64,000 nucleotides of DNA from Eucalyptus grandis (taxonomy: Eukaryota; Streptophyta; Magnoliopsida; Myrtales; Myrtaceae). Positions within the stretch are counted from its first letter, which is position 1; the number at the start of each line of letters is the position of its first letter. The position numbers were made by a program, and so were the translations under genes. The notes beneath the pieces are model-generated. The model did no database searches. It was given only the letters and a program-made list of their open reading frames with translations, and was not told the DNA's origin. The stretch lies in the NCBI RefSeq assembly GCF_016545825.1, contig NC_052614.1, forward strand, positions 33,698,072 to 33,762,071, given 5' to 3'. Positions 23,156 to 34,942 of this stretch are shown one piece after another.

Positions 23156-24151
23156 TTAGCCGGTGATCATGGTTCCAGCTCCTTCGTCCGTCATGATCTC
23201 GAGGAGCAACGAATGCGGGACCCTTCCATCAATTATACTCGTCGTCCTCACACCCTGCGCCAACGACCTCACACAGCAATTGACCTTCGGAATCATCCCT
23301 CCCGCAACCAACCCCTCCTCTATCATCTTCTTCACCCCCTTTATATCAATCTCCTTCACCAAGCTACTGGGATCATTCCGGTCTCGAAGAATCCCCGCGA
23401 CATCTGTCAACAAAATCAGCTTCTCTGCACCCAATGCAGCTGCCAACTCACCTGCCACTGTGTCGGCATTGATGTTATATGGCTGCCCATCCTTGTCGGC
23501 CGCCACAGATGCGATCACGGGAATGTGGCCACTGTCCGTGAGGGGTCGAAGCACGGAGGAGTCGACGGAGGCCACCTCCCCGACGAACCCCAATTGGGCA
23601 GCGTTCGGGGCAGGGCGGGCGGTGAGTAGGCAGCCGTCCATGCCGGAGAGCCCGACGGCGGTGGCCCCCGCCTTGTTGATGAGCGAGACCAGGTGCTTGT
23701 TCACCTTCCCGACGAGGACCATGGAGACGATCTCCATGGTGGAGGCGTCGGTGACGCGGAGCCCGTCGCGGAACACGGGCTCGATGCCGAGGCGGCCGAG
23801 CCAGGAGTTGATCTCGGGGCCCCCGCCGTGGACGAGGACGGGGCGGAGCCCCACGCAGGCGAGGAGGACGAGGTCGTTGACGACGGAGGCGCGGAGGGCC
23901 TCGGACTTCATGGCGGCGCCGCCGTACTTGACGACGATGGTCTTGCCCCGGAACTTCTGGATGAAGGGGAGGGACTCGGAGAGGACGTCGACCCGGAACT
24001 GCCCCGCCGGCGGGGCGGCGGCGGCGGCGGCGAGGAGGCGGCGACGGAGAGGCGGGGGTGCGGAGAGAGCGGGGGTCTTGGCGGGGGCTAGGGTTCTGGG
24101 GAGAGGAGGAGAGAGGCGGAGGTGGTGGTGGTGGTTTCCGGTCAGTGCCAT
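23156..24151 (-). CDS. NAGK: Acetylglutamate kinase, chloroplast
   Basis: Phosphorylates N-acetyl-L-glutamate with ATP, the committed and arginine-regulated step of arginine synthesis in plastids. In plants it is relieved from arginine inhibition by the PII protein; that is family knowledge, not visible here. One uninterrupted frame of 331 residues, close to the family length. Residues 1 to about 50 are rich in Pro, Ala, Arg and Leu with few acidic residues, as in a chloroplast transit peptide. The kinase fold starts near residue 62. VKYGGAAM (74-81) and HGGGPEIN (108-115) bind phosphate and substrate, [12 protein letters not shown] (226-237) and LLTDVAGIL (247-255) belong to the nucleotide site, and GGMIPK (284-289) carries the conserved lysine. 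The sequence ends GTMITG, like other amino-acid kinases. The first half is much richer in GC than its surroundings. The start is the first ATG of the frame after a CT/GA-rich leader. Confidence 0.96.
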   Translation of the reverse strand: MALTGNHHHHLRLSPPLPRTLAPAKTPALSAPPPLRRRLLAAAAAAPPAGQFRVDVLSESLPFIQKFRGKTIVVKYGGAAMKSEALRASVVNDLVLLACVGLRPVLVHGGGPEINSWLGRLGIEPVFRDGLRVTDASTMEIVSMVLVGKVNKHLVSLINKAGATAVGLSGMDGCLLTARPAPNAAQLGFVGEVASVDSSVLRPLTDSGHIPVIASVAADKDGQPYNINADTVAGELAAALGAEKLILLTDVAGILRDRNDPSSLVKEIDIKGVKKMIEEGLVAGGMIPKVNCCVRSLAQGVRTTSIIDGRVPHSLLLEIMTDEGAGTMITG

Positions 24152-24519
24152 CTTCGTTCCTTCCCGGCGCTCCGCCTCGCTTCTCTCTCTTCCGCCCTCC
24201 CTCCCTCTCTCTCTCTCTCTCTCTCCTCTGCTCTGCGGGGCGGCGCTGCGGAGGCGCGGTTTTATTTGCCGTCTGTCTCGGCGAGGGATGCTGACGTGAC
24301 GATGCGACGGCGGCGGCGGGGTGCATTTCGCGGACCGTGCGAGTTAGGCTTAGGAGCACGCGCACGCGTGCGTGCGTGCGTGTGCGGCGCCGCGAGGCCT
24401 CCTCGACAGTGCCGTTTTCACTTGCCCGGTGATTACGTCACACGGATTTTAAATTTTACGCCAATTACGGAAGATCCCCCGCTGTTGTACATACACCATT
24501 GAACTTTCATTTTATTATA
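24152..24519 (-). promoter_or_regulatory. Leader and promoter region of the kinase gene
   Basis: GC-rich DNA upstream of the start codon. It contains a (CT)n tract at about 24,200-24,232, which is (GA)n in the sense strand, and a GTGC-repeat patch at 24,363-24,384. No convincing TATA box is visible. The inverted-repeat element beginning near 24,520 limits the compact promoter. Confidence 0.4.
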
Positions 24520-24840
24520 ATTTAGATTAATATCACAAAACATCTCAAACTAGTATGCTTAGGATGAATTTATTCAAAATTAATTTTTCGATCAGCAAAA
24601 ACTATAAATTTGTGCACATAACTAATTTTTCATCAAATTTTATTTACGTGATGGTTGACGAGTGAATTGATTTGACATTTTATCTTTCATTTGTTATAAA
24701 TATTAATTTGTAGCTTTTTGTGATATTAATATAATTTAACCGGAGGTAAATTTATCATAAATATACATATTTGAAGTTTTTAATAATCAAAAAATTGATT
24801 TTGAGTAAATTTATCACAAATGTATTGATCTTAGTTAACC
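24520..24840. repeat. AT-rich inverted repeat (foldback element fragment)
   Basis: GATGAATTTATTCAAAATTA near 24,560 is matched in inverted form by TTTTGAGTAAATTTATCAC near 24,800, with complementary AAAAACT/AGTTTTT words next to it. The same family, with AAATTTATCAYAGGTGTA-like words, recurs as a larger foldback at 50,796-51,320. Confidence 0.6.
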
Positions 24841-25900
24841 CTTTTAATTATTGTCCCTCCACAATTTTTCCCATTAGCACGTGCGCAATATGCATGACTT
24901 TTAAGGAAGAAAATAATATTTTCATCTCATCTTTTTTAAAAGGGATATATTTTTACTCTTAATTGCTGTAAAAATAAATAGTATAGAAATTATTAATGAA
25001 AATAGTAAAAAGATTCGATAAATAGACACACTGGTAATTAAATAAAATATTTCGAGAGATAGAGTAAAAAATGAATTTTTAAAAGGAAATGGTTGTTTGA
25101 AATCAAAGGTGGGTTTTTTTTTTAAAAAAAAGTATTTTTCATCGATCAACCAGTCATTTGCATTGATTTATTATTTTGAGTATATAAAGAATATCCAGTT
25201 TTTGTTAATTGACCTTTTTGTTGTTGAGACATTTTTTTTTTCTTTTTACTTGATTGTGCTTTGTTCCCTTAAAACATTAATTCTATCAAATTTATTACCA
25301 ATTTTCAAATATTTCTATTTTGTAATATAATTGTTTGTATTTTTCTTATTAATATTTAGTTAACTTATCCAGGTAAAAGACATTTCTCAAAAATTGGGAT
25401 GCAAATACATTTTTGCCCTTTAAAACTCGTGTTTGTTACACATGATAATGGAAATACACGAAGGGTTAACTATTGTAGCAAAATGAAGATTCAAGGGGGT
25501 GATATGTAACCGTTGAAGGTAAACAGTAGCACGCCTAAATTTTGTATGTAATTTTCATTAGTAAGGACCGCTGCAAATCAAAGGACCAAGATTGACGAGC
25601 ACGGTGTTAACGCCTAAATTTTGGCAACCCGTTTAGTCGTTTATCATATTAAAAAATTAGGGGTTAATTTTACCCCTAAAAAAAATAATTAATCGCATAA
25701 CATATAGTTTTAGGTGCATTTATTTTTTATTTGTATTTACATTGGGCCAGTGACGGATGAATTCGAATTGATGATTCGGAAACTTTAAGTTGATGAGTCG
25801 GGCTAAGCCCACGAAAAAAAAAAAAAGCAAATCGGTCCAAGTCCGTATCCTCGGAGATATTTTACGGATTTATCTTTGTGAGATTTCAATTCAAAAGCAA
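24841..25900. other. AT-rich intergenic, no gene seen
   Basis: Very AT-rich with homopolymer runs, including T8-A8 near 25,120. Short frames show only low-complexity Phe/Leu/Ile sequence. Confidence 0.4.
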
Positions 25901-26765
25901 ATATTACGTTTGGAAAAAACAAATATTGCGTTTCGAAAAGAAATCTTATATGGATTTGGAAAATTTAAAAATCCTATCCGTGCCCTACAAATAAGTCACA
26001 ATTGAGAACACACAGCCGCAAAAAAGAGAGAACTCACGTTCTCCACGGAGAGAGAGGCAATACCGAGGGGAAGACTCCTTTTTCACGAAGGTGGCGATAG
26101 AGCTAAGTCAAAATACCGTTCCAGCCGTCTTTTTGGCATTGTGCAGCCTCAGTTCTTCATCTGCAACGCCTTGTTAATAAGTGCTACCCTATTGAGCTGT
26201 TGCCGACACCATGGTTTGACGTGCCTGAGTTGTGTCGAGTTCCCCGATGTGCTACCCTCATCACGTTTAAAGCTCTTGGTTTGTGGAATCTCCAGTGAAT
26301 TGCTCCGACAGATTTTAATCCCAACCCTGAGCACACCACCAAGAGTTGTTTCATCACGCTGAGAAGCATCACCGCAAAAAAAGCCTTGTTGCGATCCGTC
26401 ACTGACTTTTGCCCCGTGATCTCTCCGAGCTGAGCACCAGCGAAGACCTGTCGTCCAGAAGAGCCGGACCACCAGTGGCTACCCTCATCGATGACCCCGG
26501 CCTCGACAACTCGCTACTCGGATTGTGCTGTTGAATTTCTTTGTTTTGCAGGCTGACTTGTGTGCCGGTGACCAGGTGGCCATGTCCCTATGATTCTTGA
26601 GTATATCGTCCGTGAAGAAAATTCACTCGTGTTCACACTTCGGCGTCCATCAAGTCACGACACTATCGGTTGACAAAGAAGAAAAATACGAGAATTCTCA
26701 ATGGAATATTTGAATTCACGGCCACTCATGAAGTTCACTCGAAAAGTTATAGTCAAAGGACAAAT

Positions 26766-27842
26766 GGTGCGTTTGGGAAGACTTTTGGGAAAAGTCTTTG
26801 AGAAAAGGTAAAAGCAAAATGCAAAGTCTCTTTGGTAAATTTATTTGTGAAAATCCATTGTGAAATATTTTTGTGCAAAATAATGTTTGGGTAAATTAAA
26901 TTTGTAAAATACTTTTATTATTAAAAAAAAAAAAAGAACGTTGGGCCAAGGCTTCGCCCGGCCAAGGGCTTCACGGCCAAGGGCTTCACCGGTCACCGCC
27001 GGCGAAGGGTAGGCAATCCGGCGAGGGTCGCGGCGACCCTCGCCACGCCGTTGTGCGACCCACTGCGCTGCAGAGGTCGTCGGCGACCCATCTGGTCGCG
27101 CGTGAAGGTTGCGGCCGGGCGTGGTCGCGACCGGATCTGCGACCGGATGCGTTGCGCGAAGGTCGCGACCTTCGCGGAGGTCGCCGAGCATGGTCGGCAA
27201 CACAGATCCGGTCGCTACCAGATCCGCATTGCGACCTTCACGAAGGTCTCGACCAGATGGGTGTCGCGAAGGTCACGACCTCCACGGAGGTCGCCCGGGC
27301 ACGGCCGACGACGCGGATCTACGTCGCGACCTCCGCGAAGGTCGCTCGCTTGAAGGTCGCGACCGCGACCCATCTCGGGTCGCAGTGCGAAGGTCGCGGC
27401 CGGCGACCGATCTGCGACCAAATGGGTCGCGGTCGTGACCTTCGCGGCGACCTCTCGAGCGGGGTCACGCGACCCTCGCTGAAGGGTCGCGCGGCCGCGG
27501 CGGGTCGGCGTGGCGGGCGCGACGGTCGCCAGCGATTGCGTGCCCTTCATCGGCAATCGCTCACGAAGAAGAAAGAAGAAGAAGATGAACAGTCAGGGTA
27601 AAAAGGGAAAAACGAAAAATCAACGGGGACAATTTGGGAAGGAAATTTTTTTATTTAAGCTCGGCTCGGCATGCGAGAAGGCTGAAAGCCCAAGGCACCC
27701 CTCACCCGCCTTGGGCTTTCGGCCTTGGGAATGCTTGGCATTCCCCAAATGGGGTTTGGAAATTTTTACCAAACACCCACAAATTAGCCCAAAGAGCTTT
27801 GGGGGTTCAAAGTGGCTTGCAAATGCCACTCCCAAACGCAGC
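26766..27842. mobile_element. DNA element with GGTGCGTTTGGGA-type ends
   Basis: The left end reads GGTGCGTTTGGGAAGACT and the right end CACTCCCAAACGCAGCC; the terminal 12-13 bp are near-perfect inverted copies. Between them are an AT-rich flank, a very GC-rich centre (26,935-27,590) and a GGCTTTCGGCCTTGGG palindromic area. Target duplications are not clear. Long frames in the centre (up to 182 codons) are Arg/Gly/Asp-rich artefacts of GC-rich repeats. It probably belongs to the same broad group as 29,651-30,373. Confidence 0.55.
27040..27500. repeat. GC-rich array of TCGCGA palindromes
   Basis: The palindromic word GGTCGCGACC and partial forms (GGTCGCGAC, CTTCGCGAAGG) occur more than ten times in about 460 bp, in both orientations. 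They form many short hairpins and a dense CpG patch in otherwise AT-rich DNA. Confidence 0.85.
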
Positions 27843-29650
27843 CAAACACATGGGAAAGAATTGGCCTCCGTGTAGCTTGAGGCGGTGGAAATTTGGTTTT
27901 CGGTGGGAGAGGGGGGTTAGATAAATAAATAGAAATATAAGGGTGCATGGCAGCAGGGGAAACGCCGACAGTAAGGAGATTCGAGGGTTTGGGGTCTAAT
28001 TCTTTAATCTTTCATATTGCGTTGGTCCTTGCCGAGTACTTGTTTTGATTTTGCAGTCAACCGAACACCACACCGTAAATTACCAGCTCGAGCATCCCAA
28101 GCCTGAGATGCCTTGCCGGCTTGCTTTGAAGCACAGTTGGTCATCACGAACCAGCCGCCGTTCGAAGACCAAATTTGGAAGCAATTTTTGGAATAGGTAA
28201 AATTATCTATTTTAATTTCCGAAAATTTTGTTTCCTTATTTGATATATTCATTGGTGCACATGATGGAAATTCCCGATATGCCATGATATTTGCAACTCG
28301 AGTAGCCTCCTAAATTAGGAAATCTTCCTACTTTCGCAACGTGCACATGATTGACAGTCCGATTTCATGCTCAAAATGTGACTCGCAATCGCACGAAAAA
28401 ATCGCCAATCCGATCTCCCGCTCGAGATTCAATTTGTGATTTATTTAAAAATCGGGTTATGGCCAACCCGATCTCATGCGTGGGATATGGTTCGCCAATT
28501 TGTGGATATCAATCATATCTTATCTGATTTGCTATCATGTTGGTTGAATCAATTTTATTTTGTTAAATAAAAAATCCAAAAAAATGCATAAATTTAGGAT
28601 GTTAGATTTTCTTTAATTTAAACTGCTTGTTTAATTATGTGTCAATCTTAATTTCAGATTTTATAAAAATACAAAAATCATCATGCATATGTCATGTAGA
28701 ATTAGGGTATTATTTGTACGTCATGGCATATTAGAATAAAATCGCATGTTCCATTTAAGTTTAGATTGATTTTTTAAATAGACTGCATCTTCTTAGGTTA
28801 GAGATTGCTAGGTTAAAATAATATCTTAGTTTAAATTAGGATTTAGTCTAACATGATCCTTAATATAAGCTGAATAGAATCTTAATCTAGATAGATAATT
28901 TTTGCATTTTTCTTAATTTCGAATTTCATGAAAAATACAAAAATTATTAGAATAAATTAGTTAATTCTCTGGGATAGATTGCATATTCATATCATATAGT
29001 TTAGGTCATTTAGTTAATTTGGAATTGCATATTGCATGATTTTCATTAATCAAGTGAAAAAAAAAAGAAATTGTGTGTTAATTAGAAATCATATCTAGGG
29101 TTGTTGATGTGAATTCTAATTTAATATTGCAGATGCTTTCGTTGCTTCGAGGTAAGTCTTGCAATTTATTTATTATTTATGTGGGTGTTAAATTGATGGA
29201 TCGCGCACCCGTGTGATCACCTCACATATTAGGGAAATAACTTAAAATTAATTCAACATGCTTGCCAAACATTTTTCAAAATAAAAAGAAATGTACCGAA
29301 AGGGCATTAGAAAAATCTAGCGAAATCAAGTCTCCGAACTTATAAATTTCTAGTTCATAGGAGTAAAGTAAAACTCTCATTACTGGCTCTCATTACTGGG
29401 TTTCTAATCGACTCACAAAAAATAGATTAGTGGTGACTCCTAATTGAAAATCAATTGGACGTTAAAAACTTGAACCTAAGTTGCGAATTGGTATGGGCTT
29501 GGGAGAGCCCGAGTTAAATCTAGGCTTAATAATCCATTAGCCAAATCCTAGGTAGTTCACACCCTGAAAAATTGGTCGCGACACACATCACATTGGGGGA
29601 CATGGCACAAGTTTTCTCAGGACATGAATCAAAGTTGAAACCTCGGAGAA

Positions 29651-30373
29651 TTCGGTGCGTTTAGTACGGCTTGGGAAATGAGCTTTGGAAAAATTAGGCA
29701 ACCTAAAGCTCTTAGGGGAAATGCAAATTACATTTGATAAAAATTCTTTTATAAAGCTATTTTTGAGTTAAATTAGTGTTTGGCAATTTTATTTTATTTT
29801 TTTGCAAAGAGCTTTTGGATGTAATTTTTCTTTTTTTTTTATTAAAAAATCATACCCTCACCAACTAGATTGAGCCTCGTCGGCCCTCTCCAGTCACCAT
29901 TGCACAAAGGAGATGTATAGAAACAATGAGGGGCAAAACCGAAAAACTAAAGAAGTGATGAGAGTAATTTTGAAAAAAAAATTATTTAACTATAGTTTCG
30001 GCATTCCATAAATAACTAAAAACTCAATGTTGGTCCCCTTCTCAAGGTTAGCATTTAATCGAAAGTCTCTTTTTTTTTTTTTTTTTGTCTTACTCTATGC
30101 CTACTCTACACTCACTTTCAGACTTTTACCCTACTTCTTGCAAGGCGTGGGAATCGAAACCCATTCCTGAAACTTTACTCGTCCTCACTCCATCCCCCTG
30201 AAAAGATGGGGATTTGAACCCCTCACCTCCCCTTTCCATGTTGGAAGGGTTGCCACTGAGACGAATCCCAATAGTTAATCGAAAGTCTCTTGGAATGCTT
30301 GCTAAATACCAGTATTTCTCAAAGAGATTTTTGAGGTGAAAAACCTTTTGAAAAATGCTAAAACCAAAACGTG
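29651..30373. mobile_element. DNA element (GTGCGTTTA ends) interrupted by a SINE
   Basis: The left side starts GGTGCGTTTAGTACGGC and the right side ends TGCTAAAACCAAAACGTGAG, a weak inverted match to each other and to the element at 26,766. The SINE insertion at 30,071 splits it and duplicates TTAATCGAAAGTCTCT. Removing the insertion restores a continuous sequence. No coding capacity. Confidence 0.45.
30055..30290 (-). mobile_element. tRNA-derived SINE, minus strand, with 16-bp TSD
   Basis: The body 30,071-30,274 is flanked by perfect repeats TTAATCGAAAGTCTCT (30,055-30,070 and 30,275-30,290). The T run at the left is the poly(A) tail of a minus-strand insertion. On the minus strand a box A-like GTCTCAGTGGCAACCC (about 30,247-30,264) and a clear box B GGGGTTCAAATCCCC (30,208-30,222) are spaced as in tRNA promoters. 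The sequence differs from the SINE at 19,379, so two SINE families are present. Confidence 0.88.
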
Positions 30374-30689
30374 AGTCATTTTATTTGTAAGAAAAGAAAA
30401 CTGCCCCCTCCCCGGCTTTTGAACTTCCTACCCTTCTCACCACATCTCTCTTTTTCTCTCGCAAGAAGGCTACAACCAAGATTCAAAGTCAAGTGATAGA
30501 AAGTGTCAAGACCATGACCTCCTCGAATCGTTAAGGGTGGTTCAAGTGTAACTTGGTGTGTGGTGGGGGTGTTAACTTTGTCAATGGCCCGTGAATTTGA
30601 CTTGAGTTGATGTTTTTACCTTGGTAATGATCAGTTTGGGCTAATTGTCCAAAAAAGTCTCAAATTTATCTCATTCTTAAAATTTTGTT

Positions 30690-30815
30690 TTCTCTCATTA
30701 TAAATCATAGGAATTCAATCCCATATCTAAAATTAAACACCTTCACCCTTGAGAAGGTGAGGAATAGAATCCTCACATTCCTCTTCGAAATTGTGAAGGG
30801 TGACTACTGAAGGCA
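30690..30815 (-). repeat. Decayed relative of the 30,071 SINE
   Basis: GGAATTCAATCCC, then CCTTCACCCTTGAGAAGGTGAGG, AGAATCCTCAC and GAAGGGTGACTACTG follow the same order as words in the neighbouring SINE, with many substitutions and no clear tail or duplication. Confidence 0.5.
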
Positions 30816-31138
30816 CCTTAAATAGTTCAATGAATGATTTAATTTTAGTCGGCAATCGTTAACATGGATGTGAGTTAACCTACAAAGCACAATTATACCG
30901 ATGTGACAATTTTTTTTTTTCAATTATTAATTTTTTTGCCCTTTTCTTTTCTTCATCTACTTTTGCCTTTTTCTTTTACTTTCCTAAAAGCCTGCTCACG
31001 AAAAGAAAAAGCCCGGTCAATATATTCGCTGGAACGAGCTCGCTGAGATGAGGCGTGGCATACGCTCATTGCTCAGTCCAAGCTTGCGCTCCCTCGCCTA
31101 CCATCTCCGCTTCCCTTCCACGCTCCCGTCGCACTCCA

Positions 31139-34100
31139 ATGGCGTCGATCGCAATCCACGTAGAAGAAGAAGAAGAAGAAGCCGCAGCCGCCTCCTCTCC
31201 TCCACCTCCTCCTCCTCCTCCTTCTGCACAGACGAGCCAGTGGATCGCGTACGTTCCAAGACGCCGCCGATCGCCGATCGCCGATCGACATCCTCCTCCT
31301 CCTTCTTCCTCCTCCGTGATTCCGCGGAATTCCGGCCGGTTCTCATCGCTTGAATCCGCGTCTCAGGGCGCAGGACCTGCTCCGGCGAAGGCTGATCGAG
31401 CGCGACGATTTCCCGTGGACCTTGCCGGGCGGCGGCGGCGGCGGCGAGGCGCTGAAGTACGTCGGCGGCGGCGGCGAGGCGCTGAAGTACGTCGGCGGCG
31501 TCGACATGAGCTTCGCCAAGGACGACGCCTCGCTGGCCTGCGCGGCGCTCGTCGTCCTGGACCTCGCGACGCTGCAGGTCGTGTACGAGGACTTCGCCGT
31601 CGTCAGGCTCGAGGTCCCTTACGTTCCTGGCTTCCTCGCTTTCAGAGAGGTGATTCTGATTTCGCGATGGATGAGTCAATCTCTAGTTGAATTCAGGATT
31701 GTTGCGATTGCTGTTACAGATATGTAGAATTCGATCCTTTTGATCATTCGTGTTGTCTGTTCCTTGTCAGGCCCCTGTTCTTCTGGGACTTCTGGAGAAG
31801 GTCAAAAGCAGTGCCAAGGATATCTGTCCACAGGTTTGTGATTGCCTGGTTTGAGGTTATTACCTTTCCATTCAAACCTCATGCTAGTTACTGAATAGTA
31901 GGTTGTGATTATCACTGTTTTTTCCTCCTCTGCCTTTTAACATCTCTGAATTTTCTTTGACATGTAACTTCAACAGTTAATAATGGTCGATGGAAATGGG
32001 TTACTTCATCCTCGAGGCAAGTGTTAAGGCTCACACGACCTTTCTTTTCTTCTGAAATTAGTTAAGTATGACAATTAGTGGGGACTGGTATTGAGGAAAA
32101 TTGCTATTGACCACCCGGAACTATGGAGTTCCTGCATTGTCCTTCATGATCAATTTTGTATTGAGTCTGATAATTTCTTCTTTTAGAAATGGTCCTACGA
32201 GTTTTCTTGGTTTCCAGGAGAATCCCTTATTTATTAACCTCGCATTTTCTTTTCAGGTGTCTTCACTTTTTTGGTGTAGTTGCATGCTGCCAGTTTGTGC
32301 ATAGGAGTGTCTAGATAGATTTTTAATTTTTTCCTTTTTGCTTCATCTAAATTTTGAAACAGATGCACTTTAAATTTGTTTTAACCTGAAACATCTGAAA
32401 CTCAATGTATAAATGTGCATATAAGCATACATATATATATTTTTTTAATGTCGATTCATGTATAAAAGATTTACTTTGGTTTTTACAGCCTTTTGCATAT
32501 AATACGCTCAAGTAGTGTTTGATTAATTTTGGTAACATGCTGTTGCATTAAGTGTTTGGAGTCTATTAGGATTCTGATAAGTTTCCTTTCCCTATTTTGA
32601 ATTGGATTTAATGTTTCCTTTTCCTAGTTTTATTAGGGTATTGGAATTCCTACTTTGGCTAGTTTGTATTTCTTTCTTTTCAATGGAGTCGAGGATCAAT
32701 TATATTTGGCAATTTTTGTGCTTTGGGATTGTGTCATGCAAATCTACTCTTAGGTTTGATGCTTAAGAAACCCTAGGTGTGATTCTCATGAAGCTTTGCA
32801 TATGAAGACTAAAAATTATCTTTTGCTGTGGGACTCACTGTCCTACATTAACCCATCAGTGTAAAACTTCTCCTTGTCAATAGGAGGACATTGCCATGAT
32901 GAAAAATTATGATTTGCATTTTTGTTTGACATTTTCATTGTGTTTGATCAAGCAAGATACTTGGTTTTTCTTTTAAGCTATGTTGACCGCTTAGTCAAGC
33001 TATGTTCTGATAATATATCCTTTGTAACTATGATGACTTCATTAAAACCTGAAGCTTTCTTTGGTAGGTTTTGGATTAGCCTGCCATCTTGGTGTTCTGG
33101 CTGATCTCCCCACCATTGGGATTGGAAAAAATGTGAGTATAACCACGTCTAGCATGGAATATTGTGTTGTTGGTACTAAGTCGCCACTAATTATACTAGT
33201 CTACTTGAACATCACATCTCCAAGGATGAGAACTCTCAGTTTAGACTTCTACAGATGTTTTGTCTACTTCTATTTCCTAATATTACGTGTCTGCAAAAGA
33301 ACTAGGTTCTCACTTGATCTTTCTAGACTCCAGTTTTTAGCTTAATTCCATATCATCTTCTTAAGTAAATATTCTGAGAATAAATCTATGTATGGTTTAT
33401 ATCAGTTGCATCATGTGGATGGTCTGACTCTATCTGGAGTGAAGCAGCTTCTAGAAGCCAAGGATAACTTCTCTAAAGATCTTCTCACTTTGACTGGATC
33501 CTCTGGACGCATATGGGGTGTGGTAAGGATTTTGGCTTGAGTTCTTGGATTTGCTCGAGGCAGCATCTAATGTTCTACATGCAATCCTTAATGTGCTTTG
33601 AAGCTGTCACTGGAAATACGAGTACTTTACTAACAAACTGTAAAAAAGGAAAAGACATATGCAGACAGTAATGGTGAAAGATATTATAGTTTCCTAAAGT
33701 TGATGAAAAATTTCTCCTTGATTTCCTTGTTCATCATAAACTTGTATTATCCAACACATGAACAGCACTGTGATCTGAGTGATGCTGTCAGAAGTTCTTG
33801 CCACTAGAAGTTCTCAGCAGTTGTCATGACTTGAATGATGATGCAGTTGACTGTGCTTCACAATATGTACTCATCAGTCAAACACCTCTTGTTGGTTCCC
33901 ATGAGGAAATCCAATTGCTCTTCGTGTCTTTTATGATGTCTCTTATCAATTTTCGTCATGAACGTGGTACTGGCTTTTGAAAAGGAACTATTCATTCTTT
34001 TTTACATGAGTGGCTGGGAGATTATTCAAATGGACCTGTATTTCCTAGCAATCATTCTTGAGACATCATAGGAAGTTGGTTCATTGAATTGTGATTGCTT

Positions 34101-34942
34101 ATGATTATGATGATCTACAATATTGTGAGAAATGAGCTCAAAGGAAGATCTTGTTAAGAATTTTGACAAAAAAAAATGATTGGTTTCTACCATAGTTTGC
34201 AAGGTGGATGACAACTTCAATTATTGCATATATTAGGAGATGGAAAATATTAGGAGATGGAAATCCAAAGCTTGAGCCCATTAACTCGTCTTGTTGGATG
34301 GAATTCCCCTTGATATATCTTTGCAATATATCCAAGACATAGTTGTGATGTTCTGAATCAAGACGTAGATAGCATGTTATGCTTGATAGTACAACCAAAA
34401 AGGTGGTGTCAACGGATAGCTTGTGAGGTTTTTGTTATCTTGTTTGTTGGCTCTTAGAAGTTTTGCTTCAAGTAAATGTATTCTTTACAGGCAATGCAAT
34501 CAACATGGAATACATCAAAGCCTATTTTTGTGTCAATTGGACACCGTATATCCCTTCAAACTGCTGTCAAAGTTGTTGGGATGACTTGCAAATATCGGGT
34601 CCCAGAGCCAGTGCGACAGGTAACCAATTGATGTTAAAACTCGAACCTGTTTGTGTTTGTTCGCTTCCCATACGAGGACTCTACTTCACTAGAAATTTGT
34701 TGTTAAGTATGCTTCGTGCTGAATCAGCTTATCACATGTTACTTCTGTGGTCTTGGCCCTTGATGGTGCTTTGATCATTCAATTTAAACAAGGATGGTAT
34801 GCTATTTCACAAGGAATGACAAATATCTGCATACCATTTAGGTAGGTGATAATATTCACGGGAATCATTTTTGTGACATGTTGAATTGCAGGCTGACATC
34901 AGGTCAAGAGACTTCCTTCGCAAGAATGGTTATATCTGTTAG
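31139..34942 (+). CDS. Endonuclease V (deoxyinosine/inosine 3' endonuclease)
   Basis: Cuts the second phosphodiester bond 3' of inosine in RNA or deoxyinosine in DNA. Eight exons join to 285 residues: 31139-31248, 31367-31649, 31771-31833, 31977-32016, 33068-33132, 33406-33522, 34491-34619, 34892-34942. All introns are GT–AG except the fourth, which starts GC. The metal-binding carboxylates known from bacterial Nfi are present: Asp83 in VGGVDMSF, Glu131 in VPGFLAFRE and Asp157 in VDGNGLLHPRG. The segments FGLACHLGVLADLPTIGIGKN (157-188 region) and the closing PEPVRQADIRSRDFLR are family hallmarks. The N-terminus (1-35) is a Glu run followed by Ala and Pro runs, without a clear targeting signal. 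An in-frame ATG at 31,055 would add 28 residues; I prefer 31,139 because the extra part looks like leader sequence. A 10-residue tandem repeat precedes Asp83. Confidence 0.95.
31441..31500 (+). repeat. 30-bp in-frame tandem duplication in endonuclease V exon 2
   Basis: GAGGCGCTGAAGTACGTCGG occurs at 31,446 and 31,476, and the two 30-bp units are identical. It doubles GGGEALKYVG just before the strand bearing the first catalytic aspartate. Confidence 0.97.

Larger units (their letters stand above)
25900..29610 (+). repeat. Probable Ty3/gypsy-type LTR, with a nested DNA element
   Basis: Tentative. A TATA-like CTACAAATAAG near 25,987 is followed by a leader (GAGAACACACAGCC). Far downstream, GGTGACTCC near 29,432 and TTGGTCGCGACACACAT (about 29,573-29,589) then CATTGGGGGA resemble the U5 end and start of the interior of plant Tat/Athila-like LTRs, which typically end in GGTCGCGACA. 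In between, repeated ATGAAAAATACAAAAAT-type words (28,660, 28,930) are also seen in such LTRs. The TIR-flanked element at 26,766-27,842 sits inside. No gag or pol follows, so it would be a solo or truncated LTR. The left end is not determined. Confidence 0.35.

Noticed and set aside
23144..24502. Long plus-strand and second minus-strand frames (up to 378 codons) over the kinase gene
   Set aside because: They are antisense or shifted shadows of the GC-rich acetylglutamate kinase exon, rich in Arg, Pro and Ser, without family motifs.
26141..26472. Overlapping frames on both strands near 26.2-26.5 kb
   Set aside because: They overlap each other on opposite strands and lie in a region that looks like the leader of an LTR; no motifs.
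27051..27601. Frames of 100-182 codons in the TCGCGA island
   Set aside because: Arg/Gly/Asp-rich output of palindromic GC repeats on both strands; no start context or family.
30200..30270. Possible tRNA gene from the GGTTCAAATCC box
   Set aside because: The box belongs to a SINE with poly(A) tail and TSD; no full cloverleaf can be drawn.
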